Shown here: positions 34,567-41,839 of the stretch, one piece after another
Layout: every line of letters starts with the position of its first letter
How positions within the stretch are numbered: position 1 is the first letter of the stretch
NCBI GenBank assembly: GCA_036015235.1
Contig: CP107926.1
Coordinates: 4,297,501 to 4,361,500, forward strand
DNA length: 64,000 nt
Direction: 5' to 3'
Source of the DNA: Streptomyces sp. NBC_00433
GTDB lineage: Bacteria; Actinomycetota; Actinomycetes; Streptomycetales; Streptomycetaceae
Made by a program: the position numbers and the translations under genes
Notes under the pieces: generated by a model
Databases searched by the model: none
Told to the model about the DNA's origin: nothing
Seen by the model: the letters and a program-made list of their open reading frames with translations, nothing else

Positions 34567-35388
34567 GTGGAAAACCACCTGCCACCGCGCACCGCGGCGT
34601 TCTTCGATCTCGACAAGACCGTGATCGCCAAGTCCAGCACGCTCGCCTTCGGGCGATCCTTCTACCAGGGCGGCCTCATCAACAGGCGCGCGGTATTGCG
34701 CACCGCGTATGCCCAGTTCGTGTACTTGGTCGGCGGCGCAGATCACGACCAGATGGAAGGCATGCGCAAATACCTCTCCGAGCTGTGCCGTGGCTGGAAT
34801 GTCCAGCAGGTGCGGGAGATCGTCGCCGAGACGCTGCACGACCTGATCGACCCGATCATCTACGACGAGGCGGCGTCGCTCATCGAGGAGCACCACGCCG
34901 CCGGCCGTGACGTCGTCATCGTCAGCGCCTCCGGTTCCGAGGTGGTCGAGCCGATCGGCGAGATGCTCGGCGCCGACCATGTGGTCGCCACCCGGATGGT
35001 GGTGAAGGACGGCGCGTACAACGGCGAGATCGAGCACTATGTCTACGGGCCCGCGAAGGCCGAGGCGATCGAGGAGCTCGCCCGCTCGGAGGGCTACGAC
35101 CTGGAGCGGTGCTTCGCCTACAGCGATTCGGTGACCGACATCCCCATGCTGGAGTCCGTCGGCCACCCCTACGCGGTCAACCCGGACCGGGCGCTGCGCC
35201 GGGAGGCCGTCGTGCGCGAATGGCCGGTGCTCACTTTCAGCCGTCCGGTCCGGCTGAACCAGCGCATCCCGTCGCTGTCGATGCCGGCCGGCTCGGTGCT
35301 CGCGGCGGCCGCCGTGGGCGCCGCCGCCGCCACGGCGGGGCTGGTCTGGCTGGCGGCCCGCCGACGCCGGCCGGTTGTTATGTCGTAA
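34567..35388 (+). CDS. HAD-IB family phosphatase (SerB-like)
   Basis: Haloacid dehalogenase phosphatase of 273 aa, equivalent to Rv3661/SCO3559 by position. Motif I is TAAFFDLDKTVIAKSS (nucleophile Asp in DLDKT), motif II VVIVSASGSEVVEP, the Lys of motif III is in YGPAKAEAIEEL, and motif IV AYSDSVTDIPMLESVG. A C-terminal helix (VLAAAAVGAAAATAGLVWLA) with a basic end probably anchors it to the membrane, cytoplasmic side. GTG at 34567 is chosen; a TATGCT hexamer 7 bases upstream could be a -10 box giving a leaderless message. Substrate unknown; HAD-IB members act on phosphoserine or lysophospholipid-type substrates. Confidence 0.88.
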   Translation: MENHLPPRTAAFFDLDKTVIAKSSTLAFGRSFYQGGLINRRAVLRTAYAQFVYLVGGADHDQMEGMRKYLSELCRGWNVQQVREIVAETLHDLIDPIIYDEAASLIEEHHAAGRDVVIVSASGSEVVEPIGEMLGADHVVATRMVVKDGAYNGEIEHYVYGPAKAEAIEELARSEGYDLERCFAYSDSVTDIPMLESVGHPYAVNPDRALRREAVVREWPVLTFSRPVRLNQRIPSLSMPAGSVLAAAAVGAAAATAGLVWLAARRRRPVVMS

Positions 35389-35439
35389 TTCGACCGAAAG
35401 TAAAGAAGTGCCGCCAGGGGTTCCACTACCGGCCGGTCG

Positions 35440-35680
35440 GCGGTAAAAAGGTGGTAACGGCCCGCGAGACCACGGACTTCCGAGAGGAAGACCGCAGTTC
35501 ACAGCAGTTGGCCCACGGACCGAGCACGAAAGCCGGGCACCCACGCGTAGCCGACCCGCCAACCGGGCCAGCCGCACCAGGTAACGGGCGAAGTCCCCGA
35601 CCTGATGGGCAATATTCGCGCACGCACTGGTAACTCGGCGGACGTGCCAGCGGCGGCACCTCCATGGTGCCGCCGCATCT
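35440..35680 (+). ncRNA. Candidate Ms1/scr3559 6S-like small RNA
   Basis: No good ORF, but the right place and features. It is directly downstream of the HAD gene and upstream of the Rv3662c-like gene. In M. tuberculosis the abundant RNA MTS2823/Ms1 lies between Rv3661 and Rv3662c, and S. coelicolor scr3559 (6S-like) is next to SCO3559. Ms1 binds RNA polymerase core. The stretch has lower GC than its flanks, several purine-rich loops and a strong terminator at 35650-35676. A weak promoter (TTCCAC, 17 bp, TAAAAA at 35444) would start RNA near 35455; the 5' end could also lie 50 bases earlier. Boundaries are estimates. Confidence 0.62.
35650..35676 (+). terminator. Terminator hairpin of the candidate 6S-like RNA
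   Basis: GCGGCGGCACC/GGTGCCGCCGC, an 11-bp perfect stem with loop TCCAT, followed by ATCTCTTTCC. The pyrimidine run on this strand indicates rightward termination. Confidence 0.7.
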
Positions 35681-35701
35681 CTTTCCGGCCGGCACGCCGA
35701 C

Positions 35702-35744
35702 GCGCGCCACGGGCGTACGGAGCCCGATGCGCGCCACGGGCGTA
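35702..35744. repeat. Direct repeats of GCGCGCCACGGGCGTA
   Basis: Identical 16-mers at 35702-35717 and 35729-35744 (27-bp period), with a degenerate third unit GGCGCGGGCGTA at 35757-35768. They lie between the RNA terminator and the Fic-like gene end. Confidence 0.6.
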
Positions 35745-35785
35745 GGGATCCCTCCTGGCGCGGGCGTAAGGAATCAGGGCAGGGC

Positions 35786-35808
35786 GCCGCGTGCATGGTG
35801 CACGCGGC
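35786..35808 (-). terminator. Palindrome downstream of the Fic-like gene
   Basis: GCCGCGTGCA-TGG-TGCACGCGGC, a 10-bp perfect stem 28 bp past the stop codon of the leftward gene. It probably terminates it; no U-tract. Confidence 0.5.
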
Positions 35809-35835
35809 CCGGGGATCGTCGCCGCGACGAGAGGG

Positions 35836-36696
35836 TCAGGCGGCGCCGCGCTGCAGGGCCTCGCAGACCGCCACGCTCTCGCGTACACCCAGCTCCAGTG
35901 CCCGGCCGCAGTGGCCGATCCATTCCGCCATGCCCTCAGGCGTGCCCGAGGCGTAGCCCTCCAGGGCCCGCAGGTAGTCGGCCCGGCCCAATTCCGCGTA
36001 GCCGACCTCGGCCGGGCAGATGGACTTCGGGTCCAGGCCGCTGCCGATCAGCACGATGCGCTCGGCGGCGCGGGCGACCGGGCCGTTGAAGGAGCCGAAG
36101 GGGCGCAGGCACAGCAGTTCGCCGTGCACGACCGCCGCCACCACCAGCGCGGGTGCCGCGGTGCCGGCCAGCAGCAGCGCGGTGAGGCCGTCGAGCCGGG
36201 CATTGACCTCGGGAGGCGCCGGGAGGTCGATCTCCGCCACCGAGACCAGTGGCTCTTCCACCGGCTCACCGGCGAGCCTGGGCCGCCCGACCGTGTCGTC
36301 CACAGCCGCACCGCTCGCCGCCACCAGGTGCAGCCTGGCCAGCGCCTGCATCGGCGAGCGGCGCCACACCCCGAGCAGCCGGCCGGCCTCCGCGGTCAGC
36401 CGCAGCGCGGCCCCGACCGTACGGGCCTGGTCGTCGGCGGAGAAGTCGCTGCGCCGGCGGACCTCCTCCAGCGGCCAGTCGGCGCCGGCCAGCGCGGCCG
36501 ACCCTCGGGCGCCGCGCAGCGCCGCCTCGGACGCCACCTCGTCGGAGCGGCGGCGCATCACCCGGTGTCCGTAGAGCTTGTCCACAGCCTGCCGGACAGC
36601 GTCGACGGCCTCGGGCACGCCGGGCAGCGTCCCGAGGACGACCATCGGGTCGGAGGACAGCCCCTGGGCGGCGGACGGATCAGCGTTCGTAGCCAT
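35836..36696 (-). CDS. Degenerate Fic-fold protein, Rv3662c-like
   Basis: Protein of 286 aa, mostly helical. The segment HGELLCLRPFGSFNGPVARA (near residue 200) lines up with the Fic AMP-transferase motif HPFxxGNGRxxR, but the catalytic His is replaced by Arg and GNGR by FNGP. Transfer activity is therefore unlikely and a binding role more so. By position it matches Rv3662c; Streptomyces entries are often labelled oxidoreductase, for which I see no motif. ATG at 36696 begins MATNADPSAAQG. A DnaA-box 9-mer (TTGTCCACA) lies within the gene at 36578-36586. Divergent from the CooC-like gene. Confidence 0.72.
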   Translation of the reverse strand: MATNADPSAAQGLSSDPMVVLGTLPGVPEAVDAVRQAVDKLYGHRVMRRRSDEVASEAALRGARGSAALAGADWPLEEVRRRSDFSADDQARTVGAALRLTAEAGRLLGVWRRSPMQALARLHLVAASGAAVDDTVGRPRLAGEPVEEPLVSVAEIDLPAPPEVNARLDGLTALLLAGTAAPALVVAAVVHGELLCLRPFGSFNGPVARAAERIVLIGSGLDPKSICPAEVGYAELGRADYLRALEGYASGTPEGMAEWIGHCGRALELGVRESVAVCEALQRGAA

Positions 36697-36802
36697 GCCC
36701 ACGACCCTACGCACCGCCCGACAGGGCAATCGACCACGATCGAGTGGCCTTTCCCACTCCGACTGGTCATCCTCCGTCACCATCCGACTACGCTAGGCGA
36801 AC

Positions 36803-37825
36803 ATGAAGATCGCTTTCGTCGGAAAGGGCGGCAGCGGCAAGACCACGCTCTCGTCGCTGTTCATCCGCCATCTCGCCGCCGCGCGCGTCCCGGTCGTCGC
36901 CGTCGACGCGGACATCAACCAGCATCTCGGCCCGGCACTCGGCCTCACCGAGGACGAGGCCGCGGCGCTGCCCGCGCTCGGCGCGCACCTGCCGGAGATC
37001 AAGGAGTATCTGCGCGGTACGAACCCGCGCATCGCCTCCGCGGAGACGATGATCAAGACCACCCCGCCCGGCGAGGGCTCCCGCCTGCTGCGGCTCACCG
37101 GCGCGGACGACGATCCGGTGCACGCCGCCTGCGCCCGCCATGTGGCGCTGGACGACTCCTCGGTGCGGCTGATGGTGACCGGCCCCTTCAACGAGTCCGA
37201 CCTCGGGGTCGCCTGCTACCACTCCAAGGTCGGAGCGGTGGAGCTGTACCTGAACCACCTCGTGGACGGCCGGGAGGACTATCTGGTGGTCGACATGACC
37301 GCGGGCAGCGACTCCTTCGCCTCCGGGATGTTCACCCGATTCGACCTGACCTTCCTGGTGGCGGAGCCGACCCGCAAGGGCGTCGCCGTCTACCGCCAGT
37401 ATCGGGACTACGCCCGCGACTTCGGTGTCGCGCTCGCCGTGATCGGCAACAAGGTCCAGGGCGCGGACGACCTGGCCTTCCTACGGGCCGAGGTCGGTGA
37501 CGACCTGCTGGTCACCGTCGGGCAGTCGGACTGGGTGCGGGCCATGGAGAAGGGCCGCCCGCCGCGCTTCGCACTGCTGGAGGAGGCCGACCGGCACGCC
37601 TTGCGGACGATGCACGAGCGGGCGGACGCCGCCTACGAGCGCCGCGACTGGGCCCGCTACACCCGGCAGATGGCGCACTTCCACCGCAAGAACGCGGAGA
37701 GCTGGGGGAACGCGAAGACCGGGGCCGATCTGGCGGCCCAGATCGATCCCGGCTTCGTCCTGGACGAGACCGCGCTCGCCGCAGCCGCGGCGTGGCCCGA
37801 GCCGGTCAGCGCCCAGCCGGCCTGA
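36803..37825 (+). CDS. CooC/MinD-type P-loop ATPase
   Basis: SIMIBI-class ATPase of 340 aa. The start MKIAFVGKGGSGKTTLSSLF holds the deviant Walker A with the signature lysine (KGGSGKTT); VVAVDADINQHLGPAL is switch I and YLVVDMTAGSDSFASG is Walker B/switch II. The family includes CooC, which inserts nickel into CO dehydrogenase, and MinD-like partition proteins. A cysteine pair typical of metal insertion is absent (only scattered Cys), and no CO dehydrogenase gene is here. The client is unknown. The 3' end overlaps the convergent lipoprotein gene by 20 bp. Confidence 0.82.
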   Translation: MKIAFVGKGGSGKTTLSSLFIRHLAAARVPVVAVDADINQHLGPALGLTEDEAAALPALGAHLPEIKEYLRGTNPRIASAETMIKTTPPGEGSRLLRLTGADDDPVHAACARHVALDDSSVRLMVTGPFNESDLGVACYHSKVGAVELYLNHLVDGREDYLVVDMTAGSDSFASGMFTRFDLTFLVAEPTRKGVAVYRQYRDYARDFGVALAVIGNKVQGADDLAFLRAEVGDDLLVTVGQSDWVRAMEKGRPPRFALLEEADRHALRTMHERADAAYERRDWARYTRQMAHFHRKNAESWGNAKTGADLAAQIDPGFVLDETALAAAAAWPEPVSAQPA

Positions 37826-39218
37826 CCGCCTCGGGCAGCATTCCCGGGGACGCGGGCGCCCCGGGTGCGGCCGGGGCGCCCGGCGTGGTGGGCGCCCCGA
37901 GCAGGTAGGCGTCCCAGCCGCCCTTCGGGGCCTGCCCGACATCGAGGCCGCGCAGCCGGTCGAGCACCTTCGGGTCCTGCAGGTCCAGCCAGTCGGCGAG
38001 CTGCTTGAAGGACACGCACCGCACGTCCCGCTGCCCGCACACCTCCTTGACGGTGTCCTCGACGGCCTTCAGGTAGACGCCGCCGTTCCACGACTCCAGG
38101 TGGCTGCCGATGACGAGCGGTGCGCGGTTGCCGCCGTAGGCCCGGTCGAAACCGGCGACCAGGCCGTCGTACATCTGCCGGCCCCAGGCGGCGTGCTGCT
38201 CCGGGTCCCCCGTGCCGTCGTCCGGTGTGCCCGACTGGACCGACAGGAAGCCGTCGTCGCTGGACAGCGTCTCGACGTCCCGGCCGGGAACGGGGACGTC
38301 CTGGAGCGGGAAGTGCCACAGCCCGTCCGTCCGCGACGGCCAGACCTGCGGCTGTCCCGAGGGGTCGGCGGAGTAGCGGAATCCGGCCGCCTTCGCCGCG
38401 GGGGCCAGCCCCGCCGGGTCCGTACGGCAGGGGGCGCGGCCGCCGACGACGCCCTTCACGTAGTCGAAGGGCAGCGGGGCGAGCGCGGTGAGTCCGGTGT
38501 TGGTCTTCCAGTGCTGGGTGAAGTCCTGCGCCTGCCGGATCTCGCCGGCCCACTCCTCGGGGGTCCAGGCCCCGGGCCCGCTGTCGGCGGCGTCCTCGGC
38601 GCCGGCACCCCCCGGAGCGCCTCCCACAGCACCGCTCGCGCCCGCCGCCTGGTCGGCGGCGTCGCCGTCCTGACCGCAGAAGTGGCCGTTGAAGTACGTG
38701 CCGATCTCGCTGCCGTCCGCCCACGCGAGCCGCAGCTCTTGCAGGGTGTCGGCGATGGTCGCCCGGTCGGTGGGGCCGGTGTCGGAGGTGCCGCGCGGGT
38801 GGCGCGGCGGCGCGTAGTGGTCCTTGCGGTCGGCGGGCAGCAGGGTGGTCCCGCTGAGGAAGTACGTCATCGCCGCGCCGCCGCGCTCACCGACCCCGCG
38901 GACTTGGGACAGCAGCCGCCCGGAGTCCTCGACGGCGCCGTTCCAGGAGAAGACCACGAACTGCGGGGGCTTCTCACCGGGGCGCAGCCGGTGGAAGTCC
39001 GGCTGGTGCGGCTGCGGCCCGCTGTCGCCGGTGGAGCCGTCGCCGATCGACCGCAGGACGCGGGGCACCTGGGGTGGCGCCTCGGCACCGGGGCCGCCGG
39101 GGCCGTCCGAGCCGCGGTGGGCGCCCGCGCCCGACGAGCAGGCGCTGGCGCCCAGGGCCAGCACGGCGGCCGCGGCACCCGCGGCGACCAGGGACGGCGT
39201 CTTGCGCACGGAGTGCAT
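37806..39218 (-). CDS. Secreted lipoprotein with degenerate polysaccharide-deacetylase fold
   Basis: Protein of 470 aa with a lipoprotein signal (basic start, hydrophobic core, LALGASAC, lipidation at Cys27), then a Gly/Pro linker. The fold seems NodB-like: QFVVFSWNGAVEDSGRLLSQ stands where deacetylases have the TFDDG motif, and SEIGTYFNGHFCG where they have EIGNH-type histidines. The metal-binding Asp-Asp and His-x3-His are not conserved, so catalysis by the usual mechanism is doubtful. A later LVIGSHLESWNGGVY segment also fits the barrel. It would sit on the outer membrane face and may bind wall glycans. Confidence 0.7.
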   Translation of the reverse strand: MHSVRKTPSLVAAGAAAAVLALGASACSSGAGAHRGSDGPGGPGAEAPPQVPRVLRSIGDGSTGDSGPQPHQPDFHRLRPGEKPPQFVVFSWNGAVEDSGRLLSQVRGVGERGGAAMTYFLSGTTLLPADRKDHYAPPRHPRGTSDTGPTDRATIADTLQELRLAWADGSEIGTYFNGHFCGQDGDAADQAAGASGAVGGAPGGAGAEDAADSGPGAWTPEEWAGEIRQAQDFTQHWKTNTGLTALAPLPFDYVKGVVGGRAPCRTDPAGLAPAAKAAGFRYSADPSGQPQVWPSRTDGLWHFPLQDVPVPGRDVETLSSDDGFLSVQSGTPDDGTGDPEQHAAWGRQMYDGLVAGFDRAYGGNRAPLVIGSHLESWNGGVYLKAVEDTVKEVCGQRDVRCVSFKQLADWLDLQDPKVLDRLRGLDVGQAPKGGWDAYLLGAPTTPGAPAAPGAPASPGMLPEAVRPAGR

Positions 39219-39474
39219 TCGTACCTCGCATCGCAGGGGTCGGCGCGGGTGGCCACGAGCTGGATCCCCAAGCTGACACGGTCACGTTGGGTGGCGGCTT
39301 CGACCGGCCCGTTCATCTGCCGAATCACTCGATAGCAGTAAATAAGAGACGGATCCGACCTCTGGACTTCACTCTCCGCATTCGAGCCATTACTGTTCAT
39401 TTACCGGCTCTTGAGAGTAGCGAGTGATGACACTGCGCTACCGAGTCCCGCCGCCCACCGAAGGAGACGGGAAA

Positions 39475-41751
39475 ATGAGACTCCGCAGAAACCTCCATCG
39501 ATCCGATCTGTCCGCCTCGATCACGGTCTTCCTGATCGCCGTCCCCCTCTCGCTCGGCATCGCGCTGGCGACCGGCGCGCCCCTCCAGTCGGGCCTGGTC
39601 GCCGCAGCGGTCGGCGGCATCGTCGCCGGCCTGCTCGGCGGGGCACCGCTCCAGGTGAGCGGCGCCGCCACCAGCCTTGTCGTGATCACCGCCGATCTCG
39701 TCCAGCGGTACGGCTGGCGGGCCACCTGCGCCGTCACCGTTCTCGCCGGGCTCGCGCAGCTGCTGCTCGGGGTGCTGCGGGTGGCCAGGGCGGCACTCGC
39801 CGTCAGCCCGGCCATCGTGCACGGCATGCTGGCCGGCATCGGTACGGTCATCGCCATCGGCCAGCTGCACGTCGTGCTCGGCGGCAGCCCGCAGAATTCG
39901 ACGATCGACAACATCGCGGCGCTTCCCGACCAGTTGGTCGACAGCCATCCCGTCACCCCTTTCATCGGCGCGATCACAGTGGTCGTGCTGCTCGGCTGGC
40001 CGCGGCTGAGAGGCAGGGCCGGCCGGGTGCTGCGGAAGGTCCCCGCGCCGCTGGCCGCGGTGGCGCTGGCGACGCTGGCCGCCGCGAGCCTGTCGGTGCC
40101 GCGGGTCGAGCTGCCCGCCTGGCAGACACCCGCGCTGCCCGCGCTGCCGGAAGGGCCGGTCCTCGGGCTCGCCACGGTGGTCCTGACGGTGACTCTGGTG
40201 GCGAGCATGGAATCGCTGCTGTCGGCGGTCGCGGTGGACGCGCTGCAGGCCAGACGGGAGGCCGGCGCCCAGGTCCCGCCCGCGAAGCTGGACCGGGAGC
40301 TGCTCGGCCAGGGTGCGTCCAACATGCTGTCGGGGCTGCTCGGCGGGCTGCCGATCGCGGGCGGTGCGATGCGCGGCTCTGCGAATGTCGAGGCGGGCGC
40401 GCGGACCCGGCGGGCCACCGTGCTGCACGGCGTGTGGGTGCTGCTGTGTGCCGGCGTGGCGGGACGCGCGCTTGAGGCGATCCCGCTGGCGGCGCTGGCG
40501 GCACTGGTGATGCTGGTCGGGGTGCGGATGGTGAGCTTCGCGCACATCCGACACGTCCAGCGGCACCGCGAATTCCCGGTCTACGCGGCCACTCTGGGCA
40601 CGGTGGTGGTCTTCGGGGTGCTGCAAGGAGTGGTCGCGGGCGGCGCGGTGGCCGTCGTCCTCGCGCTGCGGAGCCTGACCCGCACCAGGGTCACCGTGAC
40701 CGAGGAGCCGCACTGCCACCGGGTGCGGGTGTCCGGGCAGTTGACATTCCTGGCGGTGCCTCGGCTGACCAGGGCGTTCGCCCAGGTGCCGGACGGGGCG
40801 AATGCCGTGGTGGAGTTGGACGGGTCGTTCATGGACCATGCCGCGTACGAGGCGCTGCGCGGCTGGTGCGCGCGGCACAGGTCACGCGGTGGCCGCGCGG
40901 TCTTCGGCGACGGCGCGGGACAGTCCGTCAGCGAGCCGGTCAGCGCGCACGCCTGCCGTCCTTGGACGCCGTGGCGCAACCACCACTGCACCCGGTCGGA
41001 AGTGGTGCCGGCCACCAGCGGCGGGCAGTTGCTCGGCGGGGTCAGCGCCTTCCAGCGCAACACGGCGCCGCTGGTCCGCGAGGAGCTGGCGCGGCTGGCC
41101 CGCGAAGGACAGCGGCCCGGCCAGCTGTTCATCACCTGCGCCGACTCCCGGCTGGTCACCAGCATGATCACCTCAAGCGGTCCTGGCGATCTGTTCACGG
41201 TCCGCAATGTCGGGAATCTCATGCCGCCGCCGGGCTCCGACGCGTCGTGCGACTCGGTGGCCGCCGCCGTCGAATACGCGGTGGACGTGCTGGAGGTCTC
41301 CAGCATCACGGTGTGCGGGCACTCGGGGTGCGGCGCGATGCAGGCACTGCTGGGCTCCGACCACGAGCCGGGCGCGCAGACACCGTTGGCGCGCTGGCTG
41401 CGGCACGGCAGACCGAGTCTGGCCCGGATGTCCAGGATCGGCAGGCTGGGGCGCGGCGAAGTGGCCCTCGCCGACCGCCCGGTGGCCGACGACCACGAGC
41501 GGCTGAGCCTGGTCAACGTGGTGCAGCAGCTGGACCACCTGATGGCTCACCCGTGCGTGGCCCGCCGGGTGTCGGAGGGCGCGCTCCAACTGCACGGCAT
41601 GTATTTCCACGTCGGCGAGGCGCAGGCGTACATCCTGGACAACACGACCGGTGTGTTCGCCGCGGTGCGGCCGGAGGCCGGGCAGCAGGTGGTGCCGGCG
41701 GGCGACGGCGGTCCTGAGCCCGAGGCGTACGGGCTGACCGCAAAGGTCTAA
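39475..41751 (+). CDS. SulP-family anion transporter fused to STAS and beta-carbonic anhydrase
   Basis: Protein of 758 aa. Residues ~10-405 are a SulP permease (start SASITVFLIAVPLSLGIALA; many TM helices). Residues ~415-490 are a STAS domain (VRVSGQLTFLAVPRLTRAF). Residues ~500-758 are a beta-carbonic anhydrase with zinc ligands C555 in CADSR, H616 and C619 in GHSGCGAM, and the Asp557-Arg559 dyad. Coupling suggests HCO3- import with immediate CO2/HCO3- interconversion, as proposed for Rv3273 of M. tuberculosis; sulfate cannot be excluded. ATG at 39475 has AAGGAG 8 bases upstream. The 256-bp upstream region contains ATCACTCG/CGAGTGAT inverted arms (39324, 39421) but no clear promoter. Confidence 0.93.
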   Translation: MRLRRNLHRSDLSASITVFLIAVPLSLGIALATGAPLQSGLVAAAVGGIVAGLLGGAPLQVSGAATSLVVITADLVQRYGWRATCAVTVLAGLAQLLLGVLRVARAALAVSPAIVHGMLAGIGTVIAIGQLHVVLGGSPQNSTIDNIAALPDQLVDSHPVTPFIGAITVVVLLGWPRLRGRAGRVLRKVPAPLAAVALATLAAASLSVPRVELPAWQTPALPALPEGPVLGLATVVLTVTLVASMESLLSAVAVDALQARREAGAQVPPAKLDRELLGQGASNMLSGLLGGLPIAGGAMRGSANVEAGARTRRATVLHGVWVLLCAGVAGRALEAIPLAALAALVMLVGVRMVSFAHIRHVQRHREFPVYAATLGTVVVFGVLQGVVAGGAVAVVLALRSLTRTRVTVTEEPHCHRVRVSGQLTFLAVPRLTRAFAQVPDGANAVVELDGSFMDHAAYEALRGWCARHRSRGGRAVFGDGAGQSVSEPVSAHACRPWTPWRNHHCTRSEVVPATSGGQLLGGVSAFQRNTAPLVREELARLAREGQRPGQLFITCADSRLVTSMITSSGPGDLFTVRNVGNLMPPPGSDASCDSVAAAVEYAVDVLEVSSITVCGHSGCGAMQALLGSDHEPGAQTPLARWLRHGRPSLARMSRIGRLGRGEVALADRPVADDHERLSLVNVVQQLDHLMAHPCVARRVSEGALQLHGMYFHVGEAQAYILDNTTGVFAAVRPEAGQQVVPAGDGGPEPEAYGLTAKV

Positions 41752-41769
41752 ACCATTTTCGCAGTGAAC

Positions 41770-41832
41770 CCTTGTCAGGGTGCGCCAGGACTGATGAGGT
41801 AGTGCTGGGACATCCGGGACACCCTGACAAGG
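41770..41832. promoter_or_regulatory. 13-bp perfect inverted repeat overlapping the acs ribosome site
   Basis: CCTTGTCAGGGTG (41770-41782) and CACCCTGACAAGG (41820-41832) are exact reverse complements 37 bases apart. The right arm runs into the acs Shine-Dalgarno AAGGAG (41829-41834). As RNA, the stem would hide the ribosome site. As DNA, TTGTCA in the left arm could be a -35 element, making both arms operators. Confidence 0.6.
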
Positions 41833-41839
41833 AGCTGGC

